Shown piece by piece: positions 49,301-59,530 of a DNA stretch of 64,000 nt. A program made the position numbers and the translations under genes. The notes beneath the pieces were generated by a model, which did no database searches, was not told the DNA's origin, and worked only from the letters and a program-made list of their open reading frames with translations. Source of the DNA: Oscheius tipulae (Eukaryota; Nematoda; Chromadorea; Rhabditida; Rhabditidae); assembly GCA_037178975.1 (NCBI GenBank), contig JASJZH010000004.1, positions 3,348,001-3,412,000 of the forward strand, in the 5' to 3' direction. The stretch's first letter is position 1. Each line of letters begins with the position of its first letter.

Positions 49301-50425
49301 GAGCACGCGGAAAGCCTTTCTCTCCCTCATGCTTTCAAAATAGGGGAACAAAGGCTCGTATTCTTTTCCTGCAAAGGCGTTGCCAGCGACAGTTTCAATG
49401 ACATCCAGGTCATTATTCTTCAGCTCCAACAGGCGCTCTTTCATCACGACGTACTCAACACCGGTCGTCTTGTCTAAATCAAAGACTATGTTTTAGAGGG
49501 AAAGAAAGGTACCTTTGGCAACGACGTACTCCAGATCGGGATGAACACAAAGAGCCAAGTTGCTGGGAAGTGTCCAAGGAGTAGTTGTCCACGCAACCAT
49601 TAGTCGGTTCGGGTTTTCTTTTAAACGGAAGCCGACACAAACTGAACGAAACATGTAGTACGAAAAGTATCAAAACGTACCAGCAGGATCAACGACCTCC
49701 TTGTAATTCTGTCCGGCCTCAAAGTTTGATAGGGGAGTTGAGCAGGCAGTAGAGAACGGCATTACTTTAACCCCGCGGTAGACGAGTCCTTTCTTGACCA
49801 GCTGGCTAAAGGCCCACCAGACGCTCTCCATGAACCAAGGATACAGGGTCTTGTAATCATTCTTGAAGTCGATCCAACGACCCATCCGTTGCACGGACTC
49901 TTCCCATTCCTGAGAGAACGCAGTGTAAAATATGTATGCAGGAGCTTACCTTAGCATATCGCATCACAATGCTTCTGCATTCATCGTTGTATTTACCAAT
50001 TCCCATGGCAAGAATATCAGCAGGACCTTTGATTCCAAGTGTTTTGTCGACTTCGAATTCCTGAAAAGCAGCGAGTAGACTATGAGAATCAGAAATCATA
50101 CCACAGGAAGTCCGTGGGTGTCCCAGCCAAATCGTCTCTCAACATAATGCCCATCCTGGGTGGCCCAGCGAGTCACGACGTCTTTGATGGTTCCGGCCAG
50201 AATGTGTCCATAATGAGGAAGACCTGTGGCAAATGGAGGTCCGTCGTAGAAGGTAAAGCGTGGTCGGTCCTTCGATAGCCTTGAAAAAGATGGCCTACAC
50301 AAAAGCAGCAAAGGAACTTACTCGAGAGACTTTTCGAACGTCTTGTTCTCATCCCATTTTTTCAAAACTTCTTTCTCGGAAGCCGGAAAATTTATATTGT
50401 CCGGCACAGTGGTGAGACCACTCAT
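46367..50425 (-). CDS. iars-1: Cytosolic isoleucyl-tRNA synthetase
   Basis: Class I aminoacyl-tRNA synthetase that charges tRNA-Ile. Start [24 protein letters not shown] motif in [20 protein letters not shown] (near 50200). Editing-domain and Rossmann landmarks include [13 protein letters not shown] and [16 protein letters not shown]. The KMSKS-type loop reads [12 protein letters not shown] (near 48250), the normal eukaryotic cytosolic form. The anticodon-binding and C-terminal domains ([40 protein letters not shown]) match the cytosolic enzyme, and it ends [11 protein letters not shown]. More than 15 short introns, about 1,150 aa. No mitochondrial presequence. AATAAA is not evident directly after the stop. 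Confidence 0.96.
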
Positions 50426-51005
50426 GCTAAAAAAAGAAAATAAATAAGCGAGGTAAGAACGGCAGAGCAAATGAGATATATGAATAACAGTTCGTCACGT
50501 TGCGCGATCTTTCTTCCTCATCAGGAAGATGAAAAATGATGCAATATGACACTAAACGTTAAATCAATACGGGTCTGAATGTGAGTCTGCACTTGACAGT
50601 GAGCAGGTATTCAATGAAACCAAGGGCATAATTGACAGTCAGAAAGACAAAGATAAGATAGAGACAAATGCCATTCAGCTTTTGACTTGCTTGAGATCTC
50701 ATTCTTATTTTTTTGATATTATCCTATATTTTTGTAAAGCTCTTTTTGTATGAGTAAAGGTTGAAAAAGATGAATGGAAATAAAAAATACTAAGCAAAAA
50801 AGGGACGAACGAACTTGCAAAGCCTGAAGTTTAGGATTTGCAAATTTGAAAGGTGTAGAACGATTCCTGAAACGAAGTGCAAGCTGGTGGAAAAAAAGAG
50901 GACTACAAAAAGAAACATGGAGTTTTTGTTCGGTAGAAACTGAGCAATTAGGTGGCAGGACCTAATTGTGGAAGGCTTCTTCCCTGGAAGATAGCAATTG
51001 ATAAT
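50426..51005. other. AT-rich upstream region of IleRS
   Basis: About 580 bp upstream of isoleucyl-tRNA synthetase (minus strand). No long frame, no RNA gene, and no recognised motif apart from A and T tracts. Probably promoter and spacer. Confidence 0.4.
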
Positions 51006-51374
51006 AGTTCGGCAGGCATCTCCTTCGTTTGAATTTTTGGCGCGCTTTTACGAATTTGTGCAAATCCGGCTTTCTGAGGTAATTCTCTCATTTTCAGAGT
51101 ATCATACTATGTTTATTGAATTCAGCGTGCAAAAGAACACCCTGGAATATAAAATAGCAGATAGTTGTAGAGATAGTGAGAAATTCTTATGTTGGAACAA
51201 CAACGGTAAAGCTCCCAGATTTCGGTATCTTTTTCACATTCTAGGGGTTTTTACACGCTAAAGTCAATAAACATAGTTAGATCCTCTGAAAATGAGAGTA
51301 TTACGTCAGCAAATCGAATTTTGCACAAATTCGTAAAAGCGCGCCAAAACGAAGGAGGCGCTGCCGAACTTCCA
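51006..51374. repeat. Long inverted-repeat element (MITE-like)
   Basis: Two ~120-bp arms in opposite orientation (51006-51137 and 51255-51374) around a ~115-bp spacer. Matching blocks: AGTTCGGCAG, TCCTTCGTTT, GGCGCGCTTTTACGAATTTG, CTCTCATTTTCAGAG and ACTATGTTTATTGA, with scattered mismatches and small indels. No coding potential. A target duplication is not evident. The mismatch level suggests an old non-autonomous DNA transposon or snap-back element. Confidence 0.85.
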
Positions 51375-51627
51375 ATGTAAATACTGGTGCCTATGTTATT
51401 AGTCTTGTAGGCAGTCTCAAAGCTGTTGTACTTGCCTTTCATGCTGTTATCTCTTTCAGTGCTTCTTCATGAACTAGCAGTACATGCACATGTACTTCTG
51501 TCTTGGTTTCTGCTTGGAACAATCCAGTCAACCAACACCCATTTTATCTGTTCCAATCACTTTCAGTTTGAGAATCATACAGGTACAAGAGTTTTCATAG
51601 AATCTTTTTCAAACCCTGAGCAACGAA

Positions 51628-53178
51628 TTATTCGAAATGACGTAGATGGAACTCTGTGACGAGTCTTCCCTTCATTTTCCCCCAGTCGTGGGTTGCCATG
51701 GTAATTATTCCGTGTCCAAAGATCTGCGCCAGTTGCTTGAAATGAGCCAGTGATTGCAGAATCGTTCGTAGTCGCAGTCTTCTGTCGTTTTCGGACATCT
51801 GTGGATAGTTCTCTTCGATGTAACATCCCAAAATGGCTGTCAATCTTCGTCTTGCTCTCCTGGTTATGAACAGTCCTTCTTCGGAAAGTGTGGGAGCTAA
51901 AATCACTCATCTGTCTGGAGCTCTTAAAAGAGTTACGAGAGATGAACATTGCTATGCTCAATAACAGGTGGAACTCGTGTTCCGTGACGAGGCTCTCTTT
52001 CAGTGTCTTCTCGACCGTTTTCCCAGCCGATATGAACAGTCTCGAGTTTACGTCATTCATACTAAGACGCTAGATAATTGTATGAAGAATGACAGAACTT
52101 ACAAAGAATCTGGTGCGCCATCTATAGTTTGCTTCGACAGAAGGTCCATTAGAATTTCGTGGTTCTGTTCTTTCTCATGTTTTGTGAATACGGCCTTGAC
52201 TACAGAATAGTCCACAAAGTTGTACTGAACTAGTTTTAGCTGAAACTCAATTTGTGGTGGTAGAAGATAAGGGCACCTTGTCAGATGGAGACAGCTCGTG
52301 AATCTCTCGAAAGGACATGATGAAGTCAGCAAAGGATGTGGCCACTCGGCCGTAGCTGCGATCGAACTGGTAGACGACGTCGTTCGAAGGAACTGCCATT
52401 TGGTCCAGAGCTGCCTGAATAGTACCCTCTCCAGAATCGGTACGGGAAAACTCACAGTAGATCTGGAGGAACATGAGGCTGGATTGAGCAAGAGATCAAA
52501 AATGGACAAGTCCAGATTAGTGGGTACTGAAGAGGGACTGGGGCCGTCTCGACAGTCTATGAATTTTGTGTATTCGACATAAACTGAGGCAAATTGCGTA
52601 GCCGTCTTTGTTCGTTCGAGGTAGTCGATCAGTTTGGGTCCGAAAGTAGTGAGACTTGTCAGCACATTGTTCTGGAATGGATTAGATCGAAGTATAGTCA
52701 AAAGAGGTTTACAATAATGAAGGAGCGTTCACTTTCACCAAAGTATCTCACCACTGGTTTCGTGTTTCTTCTGGCAACACCAACGTCTGTAAATTTGTTT
52801 CATTGTCAGCGCAACTTGAAATCCTACCTTCCATTCTCATGCCAATTAAAAGGCATTTTTTCAATCTACATGCCGGACAGTTCATTCCGCTCTCTGCAAA
52901 AAGTAGACTTAGTTAGAAAGAAAGAGACTAACTGGCAGTGATTCTACACGTCCCTTTGTACTTACAGGCAAACGGTTTCCCCAGGCGGGTACAGCGTATG
53001 AAAAATACCCGACATCGGCTAAAAATAGATTAGATACATAAGATAAATTTGAATGGAACCTGCAAGTGAGTCCTTGATAGTGCCAATGAGCTCCGGGAGA
53101 GTCACATACACGACAGATTTCGTTCTCGGGGACACATTTGGCTCGCATCGGAACGAGAACAGATTCGAATGTGATCAT
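51628..53178 (-). CDS. Divergent nematode nuclear hormone receptor
   Basis: Supplementary-type nuclear receptor. Start MITFESVLVPMRAKCVPENE. Finger 1 is CRVCDSPGAHWHYQGLTC, completed after a ~41-nt intron by SRCRVFFIRC, so the recognition helix is CSRCRVFF with FFIR in place of the usual FFRR. Finger 2 is CKYKGTCRITA, then KSGMNCPACRLKKCLLIGM after another intron. The ligand-binding domain includes SFADFIMSFREIHELSPSDK, then EFHLLLSIAMF and the final helices (LAHFKQLAQIFGHGIITMAT), ending HLRHFE. About 400 aa. One of the fast-evolving worm receptors; orthology is not assignable. Divergent from Na,K-ATPase beta, with 320 bp between starts. Confidence 0.85.
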
Positions 53179-53498
53179 AGATGAGGAAAAACTAATCCGA
53201 AAGATCAGAGGAGAGGGAGGAAACCGAAAGGGGAGAGCAGCGGGTCGATAGTAGCGACAAGAGTTCGTCGAGATTAATTAGTCTCTCGATTGTGAAAGCA
53301 AATTAGTGGAAGACTGGAAGTGGAAGATAATAGTAAGAAGTTTTTGAAAATTTTTAAAGTAAAGCGGGAGATTAGAGTCCACAGTTCGCAATACTTGGAA
53401 CACTTCTAGATGCAGGACACCTCGGACGAAAGGAAACAATTACTCCCTTTTGGTAGTTCTTTTTTTTCTACCAATTCAAATGTTCAGAAAAGAGTAAA

Positions 53499-54507
53499 AT
53501 GGAGCAGTTGGCCAAGTCAGAAGCTCGGACGGAGCCGCGTTGGGACAAGAAGTTCGAGTCGGAAATGTCGACGGTGGAGACGACTGAAGCGAGTATAAAA
53601 ATGGCAAAGGGCGGCAAGAAGAGGCCAAAAAAGGCCACGGAGGACGAGTTCGCAAAAGGAACCTTCGGATTCGTCTATACTCTCGGCTGGATCGGACTCG
53701 TCTGGGTCATGGGATTCGGTTTCGGAAGTGGACTGACCTTCCTGAACTATCTGCGTCTGGGAGAAACTCCTATCTACTTCGGAGCTGACTCGTTCATTGG
53801 CAGCACTCCACGAATCATCTACGAGCCGAACCCTGCCATTTACGACAGCAATAGTCATGGCGTCATTGAATGGAATCCGAACCAGTACCACGACACGAAA
53901 ATGCTTAATCTGATGGCTCGATGGAACCATGTCTTTGAAGGTATTTTGAACTATCATTTTCTACCTTTTCAACTGTTCAGACTATCATAACAATTCGTTC
54001 ATCAATACGACCGAAAGACTTCCGTGTGCTGGTTTTGACGGCTATGTTGACGGAGCTCCGGTCTCTTCGAGCTGTGTCCTGGATTTAAATCACGAGGACT
54101 ACGGACCATGTGGCTTATCCAAGGACAACATGAAACAATCTGGAATGGGTCTGGGCGACGGAAAGCCATGTGTCATGATTCGTCTGACGAAGCTGCTTGG
54201 ATGGTATCCGGAAATCGACGACAAAGGAGAGATCTCGACGCGAGAATGTCCGAACAAAGAAAAGTCGTGCTGTCACAAGAGAAGGATCAAGGTCGAGTGT
54301 CAAGGAGCGGCCTATACGATGTATCCGACAGACGGAATGGACACGTGTGCCTTTCCCTTCTGGAATCAGAAAGGCTATCAAGCACCCTTCCTCATGCTCA
54401 AGTTCAATCTGACCGAGCCGAATGAATACAAGATCGAATGCGAGACGAATCTGAAAGGACTCGATGACAGTCAGAGAAAGATGAAGTTCACGATGAAAAT
54501 GAATTAA
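53499..54507 (+). CDS. nkb-1: Na+/K+-ATPase beta subunit
   Basis: Type II membrane glycoprotein that chaperones and regulates the sodium pump alpha subunit. Cytoplasmic N-terminus rich in Lys/Glu (ATEDEFAKGTFGFVYTLGW), one membrane helix IGLVWVMGFGFGSGLTFLNY, then the ectodomain. The ectodomain has paired Cys (CAGFDGYVDGAP, SSSCVLDLN, YGPCGLSKDN, KPCVMIRLTKLLGWYP, SCCHKRRIKVECQG) and the GYQAPFLMLKFNL C-terminal motif typical of beta subunits. One ~40-nt intron (about 53940-53983). About 320 aa. The start at 53499 (MEQLAKSEARTEPRW) gives a longer cytoplasmic head; an internal Met is also possible. Confidence 0.94.
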
Positions 54508-54547
54508 ACCATATCCCAAACGATTCGTATTCATTCTTATCTTCGAG

Positions 54548-54797
54548 TTAATTGAACGAACACAATTGAAAACTTCTGAGATTCAAAAGACATTCGAGTC
54601 GACTTCTCGAGGCTCTCGTCTCTCGAATGATGAGTGGTCGTTGACGAGCATAGCCTCCATAGTCCCAGGTCGATGGACTCATCTCTAAAAGCATTGGAGT
54701 AACGACAGCTATGGTTTTGGGAGATACCTTCTTGCGAATAAACGACTAGGACCACAAGAATGAGTAGAAGAAGCATCTTGGCTGACAACAAGGACAT
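54548..54797 (-). CDS. Small secreted peptide precursor candidate
   Basis: Two exons. Exon 1 encodes a signal peptide (MLLLLILVVLVVYSQE; Met at 54797 starts MSLLSAK). A ~44-nt intron (gtatct...cttttag) joins EMSPSTWDYGGYARQRPLII, then RETRASRSR, then the final LECLLNLRSFQLCSFN. About 68 aa. Two Cys nine residues apart near the C-terminus, after a basic stretch that could be a processing site, suggest a disulfide-looped secreted peptide. CLLN-(x5)-Q-x-C-x-F is reminiscent of the Cys loop of worm DH31/calcitonin-like peptides, but the peptide ends right after the loop. Its ATG is only 135 bp from the divergent secreted-protein gene. Confidence 0.5.
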
Positions 54798-54932
54798 TCT
54801 GAAATGAGCGAGTTGTAAAAGTGAACCAAAAGGGAAAAACCGGCTGGACATTCTATCTGACCAAGGCCGACGAGGAGGGATTTGGTTGTGTTTAAAAGAG
54901 CCGCGAGAGAGGGTACACACTTTGTACGACAG

Positions 54933-56340
54933 ATGAATCTGATGCTGTTTTTCTTTGTCTTCGTCACAGCAGTGGTAGGTTTTCCAAAGGGTTTGTGGGA
55001 AAAAGTATGAGTCAATGTTTTCAATGAACAGATCCTTTCAGTCGACGGAAAAAGAGCCAGAGACGAGCGAACAACTGGACCCATCGATGTATCTGAGGAC
55101 CTTTGGTCAGGTAGGCATAGGGAGAGAGACTCATCAGAGGAATGGGAGAATCCTGGCTATATATTGAAGCGTTCCATGTGACCGAGCAATTTCCGACAAT
55201 CGTCACTAGAGATCCCACTCAGTCGGGAGACAATATGTTTTTGGTGATGATGATGGCTAAAAGTATAGTTGTCGTGGAAGTGACCTTACTTTTAGACTAT
55301 TCCTGGAATGGGAGGCATGGGCGGTATGGCTCAACAACAGTACGTCAATGGTAAGACTAATTGTTGACAGAACTCTCCGTTCAGTACCATTCGCCTTCAA
55401 TTGCAAGTGTTCATCGAAAATGGCCAATCCCAACGCCCCACCGCCTCTCGATGCCAATGCAGCAGCCCAACAACAGATTCAGCAACTACAGGTAACAGGC
55501 CAAAAAGAGAAATCCGATCGTTGTAAGGTCTCTCAAGAAGCCGAGAGGAGGAAAAGGGTTGTTTCTTGGGAGCCTTTTGAAAAGGGGCTGAAAACAAGCG
55601 GCGGCAGCGAAGCCTTGCATGACTTTAGATCAAAAGGCCTCTGGGTTATTTACGAACACGCAAAAGAGAAGCTTTTTTCGAAGCAGACGACCCCCATTGA
55701 AGACCCGTAATGTAATAAAATCAGAGGTCATTCTCAAGATGACGTGACTTGCAGTTGCCTTTATGCGAACAGGAAATCTTTTCAATAAACTCTCCCACCA
55801 AAGCCTTTAACTTATTTACCTGACTCTCATACTCCTTTTTCCACACAAGTTGGTGTCGGACACGGATTACAGGAGCTCGTTTGTTGTAGAAAACCAGTGG
55901 ATTATCCACTGGAATAAACTGGTCACTTGGTTGAAAGCACAGATGATTCAGGAACAAGTTCGAAGACAGCAGGAAATCATCAATAGGTCGAACACAATGC
56001 GAACTGGACTCGGAGGATTCGAACAATTCAGTAGTTTCTTGTCTTCACAATACGTTTCGCTCTTTTCAGCACAACTTCTTCAGTTGGCCAATGGATTCGA
56101 TTGTAGTTGCAGTTCGCTAGACTCGGGAACAATGGGAATGGGTCAAATGGGCGGTATGGCCGGAGGACATGGAATGCAGGGCTTCCAAGGAATTCCAGGT
56201 AATTGACAGGACTTTCAATAACCTAAACACTTTCAGGACTCGGAGGGTTTGGATCGGCTGGAGGAATGGGTCCGATGAGAGGTGTGCCGACCTATCAGGT
56301 TCGATCACAACCCTTGCAGGAGTTCCCCTTCCGGTTCTGA
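54933..56340 (+). CDS. Secreted Gly/Met-rich protein with two CxC motifs
   Basis: Signal peptide [14 protein letters not shown], then after a ~68-nt intron [21 protein letters not shown] ~184-nt intron leads to [18 protein letters not shown], then [20 protein letters not shown] and [12 protein letters not shown] ~450-nt intron leads to [20 protein letters not shown], followed by [20 protein letters not shown] and [18 protein letters not shown]. The end is [15 protein letters not shown]. All joints keep frame. About 200 aa; two CxC motifs in similar surroundings (NCKCSS and DCSCSS) separate two GM-rich blocks. No family recognised. An alternative 3' end inside the long intron (TAA about 55710, followed by AATAAA) is possible. 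Confidence 0.65.
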
Positions 56341-56663
56341 TCCTACTCATAGTGATGTAATTGCCTGTATTTTCCTGGAAACATAAAACGGAAGAAGATA
56401 AGAGGCCGCGTGATGGAACAGAGTCAGAATACGAATGAAGCCGTACGTGTGTGTTTTCATTCCTCTCAGTCAGGTTGGATCTGTGAGGAGTAACAGCTAT
56501 TCTATAGAGTAGCCCACATTTTCCTGTCATCATTCCCGCAAAAGAGGTCGTAAAATGGCAGACCTTATCTCGTACAAGAGTCGCGTTCCCTTTCACTCCA
56601 ATTGGGGAGGAGGGTCCATGAGTCGAGTGACCACGTGACTCTATCTACCTACCAACTGATAAG

Positions 56664-57101
56664 ATGTCGTCATCATTCGGCCTATTTGGCAATACGATGG
56701 TAGCCGTCAATCACCGAAGGTCCCGGAGATCACTGAAACAGTCTTTGAAGGCGAAAGAAAACTCTTGTAATAGAAACCTAAAAAAAGTGTTATCAAGTCA
56801 CGAGGTGATCCCTTTAAACGGAAGTGCTGATCAATCATCTGCTCGTTTCCGAAACATAGACGTCTTGTTTTCGAGCGCATCATTTTACAATTGTCTCCTT
56901 CTAAGGAATCAGTCCTTATCATCCACTTTCGACTGTCAATCATTCTCGCAGAGTTCAGGTCGGTCGTCAGTCTCCACCTACCACAAAAACAGTCTTTATT
57001 TGTCCGAATATACCTCCAACCAGTTCCTTCTTGCCGTTCTTGCCATCATTGTCACCTCCCTGTTAATCAACAGAAAATATCTTTTATCTAGACGGCCTTA
57101 G
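56664..57101 (+). CDS. Possible tail-anchored protein
   Basis: An uninterrupted 145-codon frame, unusual in this intron-dense window. N-terminus MSSSFGLFGNTMVAVNHRRS is followed by a basic Ser-rich body (KQSLKAKENSCNRNLKKVLS) and a C-terminal hydrophobic stretch QFLLAVLAIIVTSLLI capped by NRKYLLSRRP, which looks like a tail anchor. No known domain. It may be real, or the segment may be part of a longer, spliced gene. No AATAAA is obvious downstream. Confidence 0.4.
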   Translation: MSSSFGLFGNTMVAVNHRRSRRSLKQSLKAKENSCNRNLKKVLSSHEVIPLNGSADQSSARFRNIDVLFSSASFYNCLLLRNQSLSSTFDCQSFSQSSGRSSVSTYHKNSLYLSEYTSNQFLLAVLAIIVTSLLINRKYLLSRRP

Positions 57102-57370
57102 AGTTATAAGTCTTTTTGTTTGCAAATGTGGCTTAAATCCACTAAATTTGAATCCACGTTCAGCATACTTTGGCCATCAAGCATGGTTTGATCGCATGTT
57201 TTGAAGTTGTTTGCTAGCACAAGAGCCTTGATAACTCGCGGCCACCGATAAGACATTCGACGGTAGAACACGCAGTCCGCCACGCGCTCTCTCCTTCCTT
57301 TCTCTCGGGAATAAAAAGATTCTCTTCTTTTTTTTTTTTTTGAGATAACAGTGTCGAGTTTAGAAAAGAG

Positions 57371-58565
57371 ATGAGCCCACAAGATTCCAAGCCACATGTG
57401 ATCAGTTCAGAGGAGAAGAGAGAAATCGAGTGAGAAAGCACAAAGTATTTCGACTAATCGAATCAATTACAGTCCGAGAAGTTATGACGACTGCTGTTAT
57501 ATCGTTGATGTGATCAAGCAGAAGGTCGGAGAAGATGTCGCTACTGCTGAGGCAGAATTCGAAGTTGCTATTGACATAAGTACTTTCAGTTGGGAATCAT
57601 CTGTGGTTCCGGACTGGCTCCGATTGCCGGACTCGTCGAGAAGGCAGTTATTCTTCCCTACGAGGAGATTCCCGGATTTCCGTCTGTCCATGTCAAAGGC
57701 CATGTCGGCAACATGATTTTCGGATACATCGAGGGAAAAAAGGTCATCTGTCTCCAGGGACGATTTCATCCCTACGAGACTTTTCCGGTCGACCTTGCTC
57801 GAGTGAGTCAGCGTTCTGTTGCAATGAATAACTGTCTTTCAGTGTGCTCTTCCGGTCAGAGTCATGCATCTCTTAGGAGTCACTACTATGGTTCGTGTTC
57901 TAACCTTCTTTATTGTTAGTCTAATAATTCCAGGTAGTTTCAAATGCCGCCGGGGGAATCAATCGCGCCTTCACTTATGGAGATTTGATGATTCTCAAGG
58001 ACCACATCTTCATGCCAGGATTGGTTGGTCTGTCTCCTTTGGTCGGAGTCAATGATCGTCGATTCGGTCCCCAGTTCGTCAGTGTTCACGCCGCGTATGA
58101 CAGAGAGTTGAGGTGAGACCTTCTGGAAAAAGATTAGATAAGGACGGAGACAATGGTCATAAGAGAACTCGTAAACGAGAAGAGATTACAGAGATCTGGC
58201 GAAGACTGTCGCCGACGAGACCAATCTGAAAGTTCATGAGGGAGTCTATGTCATGTGTGGGGGCCCACAGTACGAATCGCCTGCAGAGGTTTGTTGACTT
58301 GATAGGGGAAAGAAGGAAGTTTGTTCAGATTAGTATGTTCAAAGCAGTAGGCGGAGATGCTATCGGAATGTCAACTTGTCATGAAGTGACAGTCGCACGA
58401 CAGTGTGACATGAAGGTTTTCGGCTTCTCTCTCATCACAAATATCGCCAACTTGGATACAGACACCGCTGTCAAAGTAACGCACGAGGAAGTTCTACAAA
58501 TTGCCAAAGAGGGAGGCGAGCGAGCGACTGCCTTCGTCAGAGAGATTATCAGACGGATCCCATGA
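57371..58565 (+). CDS. pnp-1: Purine nucleoside phosphorylase
   Basis: Trimeric PNP that phosphorolyses inosine and guanosine in purine salvage. Start MSPQDSKPHVISSEEKREIE. Active-site and structural motifs: ICGSGLAPIAGLVE (phosphate Ser), QGRFHPYETFP (His), MHLLGVTTMVVSNAAGGINR, VNDRRFGPQF, CGGPQYESPAEI (the Glu equivalent of human Glu201) and VFGFSLITN (the Asn equivalent of human Asn243). Ends EIIRRIP. About 320 aa, with five short introns and an intact reading frame. AATAAA follows about 25 bp after the stop. Confidence 0.95.
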
Positions 58566-58892
58566 ATCTCAAACTGTACAATCCAATTCAATAATAAAAT
58601 GTTCTTTCTCCTGATCCTGCAAGTCGTTCCTCCTCGAGATCTTTGAGTCAGTTGCTTACGACGGAAGTCAGCACCTTTTGCTCGAACAAAGCAAGTTGCA
58701 AGCTCCCGTGGTTACTGAATTGGACGGAAGGATGTTGTTAAAAAGTTGCAAAGAAAAGCAACTATAAGAAGGACTTTACTTCCACCCAACTCTCATACTT
58801 TTCTGCTCTTTTTATTGTGCTCTTGTTACACTTCCATTGACAGTTGGCGTTTGCAGTGACCTCTTGGGCCGCCGATAGCTCACAGAAGAATA
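58566..58892. other. Short gap between PNP and NTF2-like gene
   Basis: 327 bp holding the PNP polyadenylation signal (AATAAAA near 58593) and the presumed promoter or trans-splice region of the next plus-strand gene. Nothing else seen. Confidence 0.4.
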
Positions 58893-59447
58893 ATGTCTCT
58901 CTCCAGCGAAGGTCCGTTTTTGATTCGCTTTGATTTGTTCCAATCTGTTTCAGATGCCAAGGCCAAGCTTCTGCCCTTTGTCAACGCGTACGTCGAAACT
59001 TTCAACTCTGGAAAGTTCGATGACATGGGAGGTTTGTTCTTTTCTTAGTTGTTCGTTTGCCAAAAATAGTTTCAGCTTTCTACGAGCCTAACAGTGTGAT
59101 GATCGAGAAGGACAAGAGCTGCCTCTATGGAAGAACTGATATCGTCAAGTCTCTGAGGGAGATGGCGACCGATTGCGGACAGACCGAGATGAAGGTCAGT
59201 TCTTCTTGTTTTCAATGAAATAACATGGGATATTTCAGATCTCGAACGGAAACTACGAGGGAGTCGGAGACTTTGTCAACTTCACCACCGAGTTCGAGTT
59301 CCACACCGAAGTATTATCCCCCACTGCTATCGTAAAAGGTCTTTTCAGAAGGCTGGAGTCCTGAAGGGGAAGTACATCCAGATCTGGAAGAAGAATGCCG
59401 AAGACCGATACGAGATCTATCACGACGAGTACCAGATGCTCGCCTAA
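58893..59447 (+). CDS. NTF2/SnoaL-like small domain protein
   Basis: A single NTF2-like alpha+beta domain, about 127 aa: MSLSSEDAKAKLLPFVNAYV, FNSGKFDDMGAFYEPNSVMI, LYGRTDIVKSLREMATDCGQ, VNFTTEFEFHTEK, LKGKYIQIWKKN, then YEIYHDEYQMLA. The helix-strand order and KGKY..IW pattern fit the DUF4440/SnoaL-like group, proteins common in nematodes with no agreed function. Four short introns. No signal peptide. It could bind a small ligand in its pocket; that is inference from fold class. Confidence 0.8.
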
Positions 59448-59530
59448 ACCGTCTCTAGAAGTTCCTCTTATAACCACTGTAACTGATATTTATGAACCGT
59501 TTGTTCTATCCGTATCCTTTTGAGCAGAGT

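Noticed and set aside
55721-56026. Minus-strand 101-codon frame inside an intron of the GM-rich gene
   Set aside because: Overlaps a plus-strand exon with clear splice signals; the peptide has no motif.
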